A stretch of DNA of 64,000 nt from Gammaproteobacteria bacterium. GTDB taxonomy: Bacteria; Pseudomonadota; Gammaproteobacteria; Pseudomonadales; Azotimanducaceae. The notes below the pieces were generated by a model. The model was not told the origin of the DNA, made no database searches, and saw only the letters and a program-made list of their open reading frames with translations. The position numbers were made by a program, and so were the translations under genes. Positions 1-8,467 of the stretch are shown in pieces. Each line of letters begins with the position of its first letter. Position 1 is the first letter of the stretch. The DNA is taken from the NCBI GenBank assembly GCA_028824555.1, contig JAPPDJ010000143.1:18655-82654 (forward strand), in the 5' to 3' direction.

Positions 1-472
1 TGCCCACATCCACCGCAGCGAGGCCCACGCCACCGCCAGCTCCATGCACGAGCAGCGTTTCTGTGGCTTGCAGCCGGCCTCGCTGCATCCCGTAGAGCGC
101 GGTCGCATAGTTGGATCGGTACGACGCGGCCGCCTCGATGTCCACACCGTTCGGAATGCGATTGACCTGGGCGGCGTCCACCACGGCATGCTGCACGCAT
201 CCCGATGACAGCAGCACGGCGTCTCCGACGGCAAGGTCGGAAACGCCATCCCCCACCGCCGTGACATGCCCCGAAGCCTCTCCGCCCACCACGAACGGCA
301 TGGCCGGCTTGTTCTGATACCCGCCTCGGGTCATCAGCAGGTCGGCAAACGAAATGCCAGCCGCGCCCACCGCCACGCGAACCTGCCCTGGCCCCGGCTC
401 GCCGGGATCGTCCACCTCCCGAACCGCTACACCGTCAGCCCCATCCAAAGTCTCGCAAAGCGCCGCCTTCAT
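1..472 (-). CDS. Zinc-independent quinone oxidoreductase (MDR family), N-terminal part only
   Basis: Not in the ORF track because it runs off the left edge. Reading the minus strand from ATG at 472 gives about 157 uninterrupted residues starting MKAALCETLDG. It shows the GroES-like start of the medium-chain dehydrogenase/reductase family, the ISFADLLMTRGGYQ segment typical of NADPH:quinone oxidoreductases, the PFVVGGEASGHV segment near residue 60, and the start of the nucleotide-binding fold (GAGGGVG, residues 144-150). No catalytic zinc cysteines are visible in this part. Expected role: NAD(P)H-dependent reduction of a quinone or enone in the cytosol; the substrate cannot be told. The C-terminal half lies outside the window. 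The N-terminal family assignment is firm. Confidence 0.85.
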   Translation of the reverse strand, partial: MKAALCETLDGADGVAVREVDDPGEPGPGQVRVAVGAAGISFADLLMTRGGYQNKPAMPFVVGGEASGHVTAVGDGVSDLAVGDAVLLSSGCVQHAVVDAAQVNRIPNGVDIEAAASYRSNYATALYGMQRGRLQATETLLVHGAGGGVGLAAVDVG

Positions 473-560
473 CCGTCGAGAGTCCCCTCAAGGCCCAAAA
501 GAAGGCGGCACTATAGCCCAGCAATGCCCAAGCCGGACCGGAGTCCATGGCAGAGGCGAG

Positions 561-1556
561 TCAGCGACCAAACGCGCCCGACGCCCGCATTGCTGGCGAG
601 GCTTGCGTGGCAAAGCCATCCTCGCTGCGGAAAACCAGCAAGGCGGCAACGTCGTGGGTTTCGGCAAACGCAGCGGCATCTCGGCCGAGCACCATCAGCG
701 CCGTCGCCAGCGCGTCCGCCTGCATGGCGGTGGGGGCAATGACGGTTGCCGATGCCAGGGTCCCGTCGATGGGCGTGCCGGTGCGAGCGTCGATGATGTG
801 GGTCGTGCGCTTACCGTCCCGTTCGCCAGTTTGGCGGTAGTCGCCGGATGTGGCGACGCCACCTTCGTCCAGGATGAGCGTGCCGGGAGCGAAGCCCTCG
901 CCCGGGGACTCGATGGCGACGCGCCATGCGCCGCCACCGGGTGCGGTACCGAAAACGCGCAGCTCGCCGCCGATCTCCACCAGGGCAGACCTGCAACCGG
1001 CACCGGCGAGCAGTTCCGCAACCCGATCCACGGCCAATCCCTTGGCGATGGCGGAAAGGTCCACCTGCAACGGCGCACGTTTGCGCAAGGCCGGGGGATG
1101 CTCACGGAACTCGAGCAAGTGGTAGTCCACTTGCACCGCCTCGTCGGCCAGCGCCGCCCCGGGCCCGAACCCATACTCGTCCACCAGCGGCAGAGCGGTC
1201 ACGTCGAACGCACCCTCGGTGGCGTCCGACACCACGGCGGCGGCAGCCACCACCCGAACCATGTCGGCCGAGACGCCGAACCACTCGCCTGGCGGGGCAC
1301 GGTTGAAACGCGAGAGGCCCGAGTCCTGCGCCCAGGTGGACATCTCCTGCACCACCTCGTCGAGCACCGCCGCGACCCGCGCCTCCGGCAACCCGTCCGG
1401 ACATGCTTCCCCCAGCACGCGATAGCGAGTGCCCATCGTTGCGCCGGACAGCGAGTCTGGACCGCAGCCGCCCAGCGATCCCATGCCGACCAGCACCACC
1501 AGCCCGAACACGGCCCGCCACAACACCCTGATCAAGGAACCCATCCGCCACAACAC
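561..1556 (-). CDS. apbE: FAD:protein FMN transferase (ApbE), lipoprotein
   Basis: 331 residues. Hydrophobic N-terminus with a lipobox (LGGC, Cys at residue 31), so probably a periplasm-facing lipoprotein. ApbE hallmarks follow in order: STWAQDSGLSRFN near residue 75, DLSAIAKGLAVD, EIGGELRVFG, HIIDARTGTP, and a C-terminal segment ending in ADALATALMVLG. The family transfers FMN from FAD onto a threonine of exported flavoproteins such as the Rnf/Nqr subunits or flavin reductases. No such target is adjacent; the outer-membrane electron conduit at 12-16 kb is too far away to link. M1 or M6 could be the start; both precede the signal segment. Confidence 0.88.
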   Translation of the reverse strand: MLWRMGSLIRVLWRAVFGLVVLVGMGSLGGCGPDSLSGATMGTRYRVLGEACPDGLPEARVAAVLDEVVQEMSTWAQDSGLSRFNRAPPGEWFGVSADMVRVVAAAAVVSDATEGAFDVTALPLVDEYGFGPGAALADEAVQVDYHLLEFREHPPALRKRAPLQVDLSAIAKGLAVDRVAELLAGAGCRSALVEIGGELRVFGTAPGGGAWRVAIESPGEGFAPGTLILDEGGVATSGDYRQTGERDGKRTTHIIDARTGTPIDGTLASATVIAPTAMQADALATALMVLGRDAAAFAETHDVAALLVFRSEDGFATQASPAMRASGAFGR

Positions 1557-1572
1557 CCCGCCCCGCCTGTTC

Positions 1573-1613
1573 TACAATCCGCCGCTCGTTCGAATCAACC
1601 CATCAAGGGGAGG
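1573..1613 (+). promoter_or_regulatory. Likely -10 box and RBS of the enoyl-CoA hydratase gene
   Basis: A TACAAT hexamer sits at 1573-1578, about 40 bases before the ATG at 1617, and a purine-rich AGGGGAGG follows at 1606-1613 with normal spacing. No convincing -35 is seen. The ribosome binding site is what fixes the ATG at 1617 rather than the much earlier start in the ORF track. Confidence 0.4.
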
Positions 1614-1616
1614 CAC

Positions 1617-2387
1617 ATGCCCGAATTCTGCAAGGTCGACAAGGCCGATCACATCATGACCGTGACCCTCAATCGTCCGGAGCGGCTCAACGCCCTGCAC
1701 CCCCCGGCCAACGCCGAGCTTGGCGAGGTGTTCGACGAGTTCGCAGCCGACGACGACATGTGGGTGGCCATCGTCACCGGCGAGGGTCGCGGCTTCAGCG
1801 CCGGCAACGACCTTCGCTACCAGGCCGAAGGGGGCGAGCGGGTGCCGGCGCCCAAGGGTTTCGGCGGCCTGTCGAGCAGGTTCGACCTCACCAAGCCCGT
1901 CTATGCCGCCGTGAACGGCGTGGCGATGGGCGGCGGCTTCGAGATCGCGCTGTCCTGCGACATCATCATCGCCTCCGAAAGCGCGGTTTTCGCGCTTCCA
2001 GAACCGAAGGTTGGTCTTGCCGCGCTCGCCGGCGGACTGCAGCGACTGCCGCGGCAGATCGGCTCCAAGCGCGCACTTGGCATGATCCTCACCGGCAGGC
2101 ACGTCTCGGCGCAGGAGGGCTACGAACTCGGCTTCGTCAACGCCGTCGTCCCGCACGACAAGCTCATGGAAGAAACCCGGCGCTGGGTGGGCATGACCCT
2201 CGAATGCGCCCCGCTCTCCATCCGCGCCAGCAAGGACGTGGTCTATCGCAGCCTCGACATGGAATCGCTGCAAAAGTCCATGGCTGTGCGCTACGACTCC
2301 GTGGCGGCGCTGAACCAGAGCCAGGACTTCATCGAGGGTCCGCGCGCCTTCGCCGAGAAGCGCCCGCCCAACTGGCAGGGGCGCTAG
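1617..2387 (+). CDS. Enoyl-CoA hydratase/isomerase family protein
   Basis: 256 residues from ATG 1617 (MPEFCKVDKADHIM); the 677-residue track ORF includes upstream antisense of apbE. Crotonase-fold features: NRPERLNAL near residue 20, the oxyanion-hole segment GRGFSAGNDLRY near 58-69, a second oxyanion segment NGVAMGGGFEIALSCD near 101, and PEPKVGLAALAGGLQRLPR near 126-142. The usual catalytic Glu of the first oxyanion region is not obvious, but PEPKVG carries the second acidic position. Probable action: hydration or isomerisation of enoyl-CoA esters in beta-oxidation or aromatic acid breakdown. It stands alone, followed after 74 bases by a glycosyltransferase, so context does not help with substrate. 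Confidence 0.88.
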   Translation: MPEFCKVDKADHIMTVTLNRPERLNALHPPANAELGEVFDEFAADDDMWVAIVTGEGRGFSAGNDLRYQAEGGERVPAPKGFGGLSSRFDLTKPVYAAVNGVAMGGGFEIALSCDIIIASESAVFALPEPKVGLAALAGGLQRLPRQIGSKRALGMILTGRHVSAQEGYELGFVNAVVPHDKLMEETRRWVGMTLECAPLSIRASKDVVYRSLDMESLQKSMAVRYDSVAALNQSQDFIEGPRAFAEKRPPNWQGR

Positions 2388-2461
2388 GGGAAACTCTGAT
2401 CGAGTCCGTTGGCGTGCCCGCCCGCGGACTCGACTCGTCGCCAGACGCCTTGCCATCCACG

Positions 2462-3457
2462 ATGAGGATTTGCCAAGTGCTCGCCGCGGCCGAGGATGGG
2501 GGCGTGGAGAACCACGTCTATGCCCTCGCGGGCGCGCTTGCCGAGCGCGGCGACGACGTTGCACTGATCGCCCATTCGAAGCACGCCACATCGGTGTGCA
2601 GCAACGTGGCCTTCCATGCCGTGGACCTCACCCGCAGCCGCCGCAACCCGCTAGCGCGACGCGATTTGCAGCGGGCCATAGCCGCCGCAAAGCCGGACGT
2701 CGTCCACGCCCACGCCGGCAAGGCAGCCGCACTGGTGGCCGCCTTGGCGCTCCCTTGCCCCACCGTCGGCACCGTGCATGGGACCAAGCGCGATCTCGCC
2801 GCCTACAAGCGCTTCACGCAGGTCATTGGCGTCAGCCAGGGCGTGATCGATCAACTCGACCATCCGGCCAAGGCGGTCGTGTACCACGGTGTGCCGGCGC
2901 CGAAACCCGGTGCCGGCGCCTGCCGCCAAACCATCGCCCGAGAGCTCGGCATCGACCCGAACCGCCCACTCTCCCTCGCCGTAGGGCGACTGGTCCCGGT
3001 GAAGGGGTTCCACACTCTCATCGAATTCTGGCACGAAGACCTCGGCAACCTCGTGATCGCCGGCGAGGGTCCCGAACGCCGTCGCCTGCAACGACTCGCC
3101 GCCGGACGCCCGGTGGTGCTGGCCGGCTTTCGAGGCGATGTCCGCAACCTGATGCAGGCGGCAGACCTCTTGGTGATCTCCTCCACCCGCGAGGCATTCC
3201 ACCTCGGCATGGCCGAGGCATTGCGTGAACGGCTGCCCGTGGTTTCGACCCGCGTTTGCGGCCCCGAGGAGATCCTGCCACCCGAACAGTTGGCAGACTC
3301 GGGCAGTCTCGAGGCCACCATCCGCCGCTCCCTTCTCGACCTCGACGCCACACGCGGGCGAATGGCTCCCACCTTCGACTGGGCGGAACGAACGCTCACC
3401 GTCGAGCGCATGGTGGATGAGACCCGTCGCGTGTATACCCAGGCGATGGCGGCATGA
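2462..3457 (+). CDS. Glycosyltransferase family 4 (GT4) protein
   Basis: 331 residues from ATG 2462 (MRICQVLAAAEDGGVENHV). The GGVENHV loop and the DVVHAHAGKAAA segment belong to the acceptor domain of GT-B enzymes. The donor domain has AVGRLVPVKGFHTLIEFW near residue 187, GEGPERRRLQRLA, and the EX7E motif in STREAFHLGMAEAL near residue 243. Expected role: retaining transfer of a nucleotide-activated sugar in LPS, capsule or glycolipid building at the inner face of the membrane. Its stop overlaps the next gene by 4 bases (ATGA), so the two are translationally coupled and likely act in one pathway. The longer track ORF upstream of 2462 is a frame shadow of the hydratase. Confidence 0.85.
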   Translation: MRICQVLAAAEDGGVENHVYALAGALAERGDDVALIAHSKHATSVCSNVAFHAVDLTRSRRNPLARRDLQRAIAAAKPDVVHAHAGKAAALVAALALPCPTVGTVHGTKRDLAAYKRFTQVIGVSQGVIDQLDHPAKAVVYHGVPAPKPGAGACRQTIARELGIDPNRPLSLAVGRLVPVKGFHTLIEFWHEDLGNLVIAGEGPERRRLQRLAAGRPVVLAGFRGDVRNLMQAADLLVISSTREAFHLGMAEALRERLPVVSTRVCGPEEILPPEQLADSGSLEATIRRSLLDLDATRGRMAPTFDWAERTLTVERMVDETRRVYTQAMAA

Positions 3458-4506
3458 AGAGCCTCAATGTCCTCGTCGTCTCGGACGGCCTGCCGGGGCA
3501 TCTGAACCAGTCCCGCGGCCTCGCCCACTGGCTCGGCACGCGCTTCGCCGTAGAGACCCAGGAACTGGAAGTGCGCCTCAGAATGCGAGCGATGGCACGC
3601 CGCATCCTGCCGCTCGTGGTGGAAGTGGCACCGGCCATGGCGACGCTGCGCTCCTTCTACCAACTGCCGGCATTGGCGGGAGCGGCACCCGACGTGATCG
3701 TCTCGGCCGGCGGCAACACCTCCTTCGCCAACGTGCTCCTGGCCCGACATTTCTGCGTGCCCAACGTCTTCATCGGCTCCCGAAGGCGGCTCGCGCCAGG
3801 CTCCTTCGCCGCCCATCTGACGCTGGAACCAACCGGCGAGGCCGGCAACGTCGTGACACCGGTGGCGCCAAGCCCCGTTTCCCCCGAAGCCATCGCGCAG
3901 AGCGCGGCGGAGTTCCGCGCGCGGCACGGCTTTGCCGACGGAAGGCTTTGGCTCATGGCCTGCGGCGGCACCGGCGCTGGCAAGTCCTACAGCGCCGACG
4001 ACTGGAGCACGCTTGCCCACTGGATGAACGATGCCGCCGAGTCCCACGGCATACGCTGGCTGCTTTCCACGTCACGCCGCACGGGAGCTTCCGGCGAAGA
4101 GGCATTGGCGGCGAGCCTGAAGGCCGACCACCTCGCCTACGCAGTGTGGTGGAGCCGCCACCCGGAACGCATCCTCGGCACGCTGATGGGGGCCGCGGAG
4201 CGGCTGTTCGTGACCGTGGACAGCATGTCCATGGTCAGCGAGTGCATCGGCGCGCAGAAACCGGTAGCAGTGGTGGACGTGGGCGACGGCGCGCCCGAGC
4301 CGCTGTTGGCCAAGGCGCTCGATCGATATGCCCGACTGGGCCTGTGCCGGCGCGTCTCGGTGGCAGACTCGCTTGACGCCGCGCCAGAAACCCTTGCGAC
4401 CGCCGACGACCTCCGCGAGGAATCCATCGACCAACTGCTCGAGCGCTTGCGCCTCAAACCCTCGGCTGCTAGGAGGCCGCGCCGTAGAAACGGCGCTAGC
4501 TCCTAG
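3454..4506 (+). CDS. ELM1-like protein (mitochondrial fission ELM1 / DUF1022 family)
   Basis: 350 residues, start ATG 3454 overlapping the GT4 stop by 4 bases. The N-terminus (VLVVSDGLPGHLNQSRGLAHWL), PDVIVSAGGNTSFANVLLAR, PNVFIGSRRRL and the late FVTVDSMSMVSECI segment fit the ELM1/DUF1022 family (COG3660), whose fold resembles GT-B glycosyltransferases. In bacteria these genes sit with LPS and cell-envelope genes; plant ELM1 acts in mitochondrial fission. Coupling to GT4 here supports a sugar-transfer or envelope role. The last dozen or so residues (ARRPRRRNGASS) and the stop codon come from a dispersed palindromic repeat, so the native C-terminus has been replaced or extended. Molecular function is inferred only. 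Confidence 0.8.
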   Translation: MKSLNVLVVSDGLPGHLNQSRGLAHWLGTRFAVETQELEVRLRMRAMARRILPLVVEVAPAMATLRSFYQLPALAGAAPDVIVSAGGNTSFANVLLARHFCVPNVFIGSRRRLAPGSFAAHLTLEPTGEAGNVVTPVAPSPVSPEAIAQSAAEFRARHGFADGRLWLMACGGTGAGKSYSADDWSTLAHWMNDAAESHGIRWLLSTSRRTGASGEEALAASLKADHLAYAVWWSRHPERILGTLMGAAERLFVTVDSMSMVSECIGAQKPVAVVDVGDGAPEPLLAKALDRYARLGLCRRVSVADSLDAAPETLATADDLREESIDQLLERLRLKPSAARRPRRRNGASS

Positions 4507-4583
4507 CCGTAGCTGCGAGCAAATGCGAGCACTAAGGCCAGCAGTTGCGAAGCAACTGCCGACGCGCTCGTAGAGCGCGCTAG
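4470..4583 (+). repeat. Dispersed palindromic element, copy A (full length)
   Basis: Contains a small hairpin GCCGTAGAAACGGC, then TAGCCGTAGCTGCGAGC, then the core GCAGTTGCGAAGCAACTGC followed by CCGACGCGCTCGTAGAGCGC. Related copies occur at 11206, 12306, 42711, 47212, 48025 and, inverted and equally long, at 63707. The left end forms the 3' end of the ELM1-like gene. The core is two adjacent inverted repeats, so the transcript can fold into two hairpins. Confidence 0.85.
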
Positions 4584-4598
4584 CTGAGCCCATTCCAC

Positions 4599-5360
4599 AT
4601 GGCGATGCGTCACTTGAGACCCAACCGAGGACTTGCACGCCGCACGGCACGGAAGGCAACCGCGCCGCTCTACCGCTTGCTGCATCCACGCAAGCCCGCC
4701 TTCACTTGCCCCATCTGCAACTACGAGGGTCCCTTCCGCAACAAGCGCGGCCGCCTCCACGCCAAATGCCCATCCTGCGGCGCCCTCGAACGAACGCGCC
4801 TGCTCTTCGCCGTGCTCTCGCCTCTACTCGAGTCGTTCTCGCCAGAACGCAAGCGCGTGCTCCACATCGCCCCGGAAGCACACCTCGACGAATGGCTGCA
4901 GGCTCGGTTCGGGCACTACGTCAGCGGCGACCTGCAACGCGCGGACGTGAACGCTCGCCTCGACATCCAGCGACTCGCCTTCCCCGACGCAACCTTCGAC
5001 CTTGTGGTCGCATCCCACGTGCTCGAATACCCCGAGGACGATCGCAAGGCCATCGCCGAAATCCGCCGCGTCCTCCGGCCAGACGGCATCGCCGCCCTGC
5101 CCGTTCCGCTTATGCATTTGCGCACCCGAGACCTACCCACCCGAGACCCCACGACCCGAGTGGTGCACGAACCCGGCCTCGACTACTTCGAGCGCATGGA
5201 AGCCAACTTCGCGGAAGTACGCCTGCACCGCTCGGACGAAGTGGACCCGACCCACCAATCCTTCATCCACGCCCCTACGGACGAAACCCCGCCCCCACTC
5301 ATCCATAAACCCAACATCCGGCTCGACATCGTCCCGATCTGTCTCGCTGGCAAACGATAG
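4599..5360 (+). CDS. SAM-dependent methyltransferase with N-terminal zinc ribbon
   Basis: 253 residues. A four-cysteine zinc ribbon (CPICN near residue 37, CPSCGALERTR near 59) is followed by a class I methyltransferase fold: VLHIAPEAHLDEWL as the motif I region, VSGDLQRADVNARLDIQ, FDLVVASHVLEYPEDDRKAIAEIRRVLRPDG as motifs II-III. The VASHVLEYP...RVLRPDG segment is diagnostic of the Methyltransf_11 group. Motif I lacks the usual GxGxG, a known variation in this zinc-ribbon group often found near glycosyltransferases. Substrate unknown; a sugar or envelope polymer is a reasonable guess from the upstream GT4/ELM1 pair. It is separated from them by repeat copy A. Confidence 0.8.
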   Translation: MAMRHLRPNRGLARRTARKATAPLYRLLHPRKPAFTCPICNYEGPFRNKRGRLHAKCPSCGALERTRLLFAVLSPLLESFSPERKRVLHIAPEAHLDEWLQARFGHYVSGDLQRADVNARLDIQRLAFPDATFDLVVASHVLEYPEDDRKAIAEIRRVLRPDGIAALPVPLMHLRTRDLPTRDPTTRVVHEPGLDYFERMEANFAEVRLHRSDEVDPTHQSFIHAPTDETPPPLIHKPNIRLDIVPICLAGKR

Positions 5361-5465
5361 TCTCCTGCCAGCGTGCGAGGGTCGTCTCCAAGAAGAAGGC
5401 AGTGTGCCTGCCATGCGAAGCCTCGGCGTGCAAGTCCGCCACCGAGCATGAGTGGCGCAGCACTA

Positions 5466-5471
5466 GTACAA
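5466..5471 (+). promoter_or_regulatory. Possible -10 box upstream of the CNNM/CBS gene
   Basis: TACAAT, 75 bases before the ATG at 5546, in a 185-base gap. It resembles the -10 seen before the enoyl-CoA hydratase gene. No clear -35, so this is only a hint. Confidence 0.25.
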
Positions 5472-5545
5472 TCGTTCGCCATGCCCCCCGACGACCAACC
5501 GGGTATGACCGCCATCTGTCCGCCTCCCGGTGACAGGTTCCGTTG

Positions 5546-6628
5546 ATGTACAGCCTGCTCCTGACCTTCTTCTTCCTCGCTCTCGTCTTCTCGTTCTTCT
5601 GCTCGCTTTGGGAAGCTGTGCTGCTCAGCATCACGCCGAGCCATGCCCGACTGGAGTTCCAGCAAGGCACCCGCGTTGGCCGCTACCTCGAAGACTTCAA
5701 GGCCAACGTGGACCGACCGCTCGCCGCAATCCTGACGCTCAACACGATTGCGCACACCGCCGGCGCCATTGGCGTCGGCGATCAGGCGGCGTCGATTTGG
5801 GCAGAGGCGAATCCTTGGATCACCAGGATCGCGGTCCCAGCCAGCATGACCATCGCCATACTGGTCTTCTCCGAAATCGTACCGAAGACCATCGGCGCAC
5901 TCTACTGGCAGTACTTCGTCACGTTCACCGTGCATTCCCTGCGGCTCCTGACGGTGGGTCTCGCGCCCTTCGTCTGGCTCAGCCAATACATCACCCGGCG
6001 CTTGAAGCGGGGCACCACCCAGCCCGTTTTGACGCGCACCGACTTCGTGGCAATGGCGGAGCTCGGCGCCCAGGAGGGCGTGTTCGAGGCCGAGGAAAGC
6101 GCGATGATCGGCCACTTGATCCGCTTCCAGACGATCCAGGCAGGGGACGTGATGACGCCCCGCACGGTGGTCGAGGTGGCTGCGGAGGACGAGAGCATCG
6201 CCGGCTACTACGAGAAGGCGAAGAACCTGCCGTTTTCGCGGATACCGCTCCACGACGAAACCAAGGACCAAATCACCGGGTATTTCCTGTGCACCGACCT
6301 AATGGTTGCCCTGCTGGACGGACGTGGCGACCAACCCATCGCCGCCTTGCGCCGCGATATCGTGGCCGTGGACCAGTCCTACGCCATCACGGACCTATTC
6401 ACCGTCCTGCGGGCGCGCCAGGAGCACTTGGCGGTGGTGCTCGACGATTTCGGCGGCATGGCGGGAATCGTCACCATGGAGGACATCATCGAAACCCTCC
6501 TTGGCCTCGAGATCGTCGACGAGACGGACGCGACCACGGACATGCGCGAGTTGGCCCGGCGCCATCGGGTCATGCGTGCCAAGGCGCTGGGCGCTCTGGA
6601 AGGTCCCTTGGACCAGGCCGAGGAGTGA
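5546..6628 (+). CDS. CNNM/HlyC-CorC family membrane protein with CBS pair
   Basis: 360 residues from ATG 5546 (the track start 5543 is a TTG directly before it). N-terminal CNNM domain with three to four hydrophobic helices (LLLTFFFLALVFSFFCSLWEAVLLS, then a loop with the PLAAILTLNTIAHTAGAIG segment, then ILVFSEIVPKTIGALYWQYF). The EIVPK motif is diagnostic. A cytosolic CBS pair follows: IRFQTIQAGDVMTPRTVVEVA and VVLDDFGGMAGIVTMEDIIETLLGLEIVDE. The CorC_HlyC transport-associated C-terminal domain seems absent, making this a short member. Proposed role in the family: divalent cation (magnesium or cobalt) efflux or its regulation. Faces a convergent minus-strand gene. Confidence 0.88.
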   Translation: MYSLLLTFFFLALVFSFFCSLWEAVLLSITPSHARLEFQQGTRVGRYLEDFKANVDRPLAAILTLNTIAHTAGAIGVGDQAASIWAEANPWITRIAVPASMTIAILVFSEIVPKTIGALYWQYFVTFTVHSLRLLTVGLAPFVWLSQYITRRLKRGTTQPVLTRTDFVAMAELGAQEGVFEAEESAMIGHLIRFQTIQAGDVMTPRTVVEVAAEDESIAGYYEKAKNLPFSRIPLHDETKDQITGYFLCTDLMVALLDGRGDQPIAALRRDIVAVDQSYAITDLFTVLRARQEHLAVVLDDFGGMAGIVTMEDIIETLLGLEIVDETDATTDMRELARRHRVMRAKALGALEGPLDQAEE

Positions 6629-6660
6629 CCCTCGGCAAGCCCAATCCCCAAGCGAAACAT

Positions 6661-6678
6661 CGTCGGTTCTCGCCGACG
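6661..6678. terminator. Weak hairpin between convergent genes
   Basis: CGTCGG-TTCTCG-CCGACG, a 6-bp stem with 6-base loop, 33 bases after the CNNM stop and in the gap that separates convergent genes. There is no T-run, so termination is only suggested by position. Confidence 0.2.
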
Positions 6679-6811
6679 TCACCCTGACGCCTGGCGAGAG
6701 TGTTCACAGCATGGGTGCGAGTGCCAAGGCGATGCCGAGGAACGCGTACATCCTTGACCGCGGCGGCACAGGACCTCATAGGGACGCTTGCGGTTTGGGC
6801 AAAGCACGAAG

Positions 6812-7561
6812 CTAGCGAAAGTCGTCCGCCGCATCCTGCGGATCGAAGCCGACCGTCTCCTTCGAGTGCGAGAGGTCGCGATAGCCCCAGCGGTTGTTGG
6901 AGTTGGCGAAGAGGATGTCGTAGCGGAGGGCGCCTGGCGCGTCCACGCAGAGTTCCAGCATGTTGACGATGTCGCGTTTCGAGCACCAGACGCTGTAGTC
7001 GCGGGGGCGGCCTGGACGGTCGGGGGCGTTGACGTAGCCGAGACGGATGCAGAGCACGGAAAGGTCCGTGGTGTCTGCGTAGAACCGCCCGAGCGCTTCG
7101 CCCCACACCTTGGTGCTGCCGTACACGCCGGCGGGGCGGGGTGGCATGGTGTGGTCGATCATCGGCCACTCGCTTGGCACGTTGGCGTAGTCGCCGGCGA
7201 CCATGGAGCGGTAGGGTTCCTCGGTTTCCCAGCCAGAGACGGTGGCGCCGCTGCTCGCGAAGATGACGCGGCGGCAGCCGGCCTCGCGCGCGGCTTCGTA
7301 CACGTGGCGGGTACCGGCGACGTTGGTTTGCAGGAGTTCGTTGAAGGGGAAGCTCTCGCCGGCCTTGGCGGCGAGATGCACAACGGTGTCGATGCCGTCG
7401 AAGGCGGGACGGATGGCGTCGAAATCGCCGAGGTCCGCTTGGGTGGTGGGGATGCCCGGCACGTCGCTCCGGTTGAGTGCCGAGAGTTCGGAACGGGGTT
7501 CGAGGCGTTCACGTAGCGCGGTGCCGATGAGTCCGCTCATGCCAGTGACGAGAATCTTCAT
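6812..7561 (-). CDS. NAD-dependent epimerase/dehydratase (extended SDR)
   Basis: 249 residues starting MKILVTGMSGLIGTALRERL: the glycine motif GMSGLIG marks an NAD(P)-binding Rossmann fold. VVHLAAKAGESFPFNELLQTNVAGT is the usual SDR segment, IFASSGATVSGWE holds the catalytic Ser region, and YGSTK (YxxxK) supplies Tyr and Lys. The size and C-terminus (RDIVNMLELCVDAPG, NNRWGYRDL) resemble uronate dehydrogenase-like and related SDRs. Likely a cytosolic sugar or sugar-acid oxidoreductase. The ATG overlaps the stop of the preceding luciferase-like gene (7558) by 4 bases, so the two form an operon on the minus strand, with the luciferase-like gene first. Confidence 0.85.
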   Translation of the reverse strand: MKILVTGMSGLIGTALRERLEPRSELSALNRSDVPGIPTTQADLGDFDAIRPAFDGIDTVVHLAAKAGESFPFNELLQTNVAGTRHVYEAAREAGCRRVIFASSGATVSGWETEEPYRSMVAGDYANVPSEWPMIDHTMPPRPAGVYGSTKVWGEALGRFYADTTDLSVLCIRLGYVNAPDRPGRPRDYSVWCSKRDIVNMLELCVDAPGALRYDILFANSNNRWGYRDLSHSKETVGFDPQDAADDFR

Positions 7562-8379
7562 GCTTGCATCCTCTCCCGCGCGGCGACCAGCAAGTCGAGG
7601 CGCTGGCGGTATTCGTCCGCGTCTCGGTAGCGACCGCCAAAGACGAACCGTGATGCGCCGGCCTCTGCCAATGCCTGCAAGTTGTCGGCGGCTGCACCCG
7701 CGTCACTCGGCAGGCCGCCCATCACGACCACCTCGCCCACCTCCCGACCGGCCTCGTCGCAATACTCCGCGTATTGCGCCTTGCGCGCCGGCAGCATTGA
7801 AGCCGTCATGCCCATCGGCAGCCAGCCATCGCCATAGCGCGCCGCGCGCTCAAGCGCGTGGGGCGGGGCGCCGCCGACATAGATAGGCGGCGCTTTGGGT
7901 TTGGGTCGGAACAGGAAGCTCTGGCCGTGGGCCGTTACGACGTCGTCGTCGCCATCAAAGCAGTCGCGCAGGAACGCGAGGGTCTCGTCCGAGATGCGTC
8001 CGCGGGCGCGGCGGTTGACTCCCAAGGCGCGGAACTCGGGGTCCATCCAGCCGATGCCGACGCCGAGCAGCAACCGGCCGCGGGAGAGCTCCTGGATGCT
8101 GGCGACCTGCTTGGCGGTTGGCAGTTGCGGGCGGTACGGCAGAATCAGAACGCCGACCCCCACGCGAATGCTCTTGGTCAGGCCCGCAAGCCAGGCGAGG
8201 GAGACCAGCGGATCAACGTAGCGCCCGCCGGAACCCTCCGCGTCGTCCGGCGGGATGGCGATGTGGTCCACCACCCAGATGGACTCCATGCCGGCGTCCT
8301 CCGAGGCGAGCGCGCAGGTCGCCATGGTGTCCGCGGTGGATTGCTCGCCCATGTTGCGCAGCGTCACGCCTATGTGCAT
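7558..8379 (-). CDS. Luciferase-like monooxygenase (LLM class, possibly F420-dependent)
   Basis: 273 residues from ATG 8379 (MHIGVTLRNMGEQS), chosen over the track start 8523 because GAAGGAGAAC lies just upstream as a good ribosome binding site. TIM-barrel segments are visible: IWVVDHIAIPP, VGVGVLILPYRPQLPTAKQVASIQELSRGRLLLGVGIGWMDPEFRALG, PPIYVGGAPPHALERAARYGDGWLP. These match the TIGR03619-like F420/flavin-dependent LLM enzymes. It would oxidise or reduce a small substrate with FMN or F420. Upstream partner of the SDR in the same transcript, which suggests a shared catabolic or detoxifying step. Confidence 0.85.
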   Translation of the reverse strand: MHIGVTLRNMGEQSTADTMATCALASEDAGMESIWVVDHIAIPPDDAEGSGGRYVDPLVSLAWLAGLTKSIRVGVGVLILPYRPQLPTAKQVASIQELSRGRLLLGVGIGWMDPEFRALGVNRRARGRISDETLAFLRDCFDGDDDVVTAHGQSFLFRPKPKAPPIYVGGAPPHALERAARYGDGWLPMGMTASMLPARKAQYAEYCDEAGREVGEVVVMGGLPSDAGAAADNLQALAEAGASRFVFGGRYRDADEYRQRLDLLVAARERMQA

Positions 8380-8467
8380 CCGTTCTCCTTCACGTGCTGT
8401 TTCAACACGCGAGAGCATAGCGGCTCGTGACCCGCTGTCGGTCGCGCTCCGGAGCTCCTGCCGAGAG

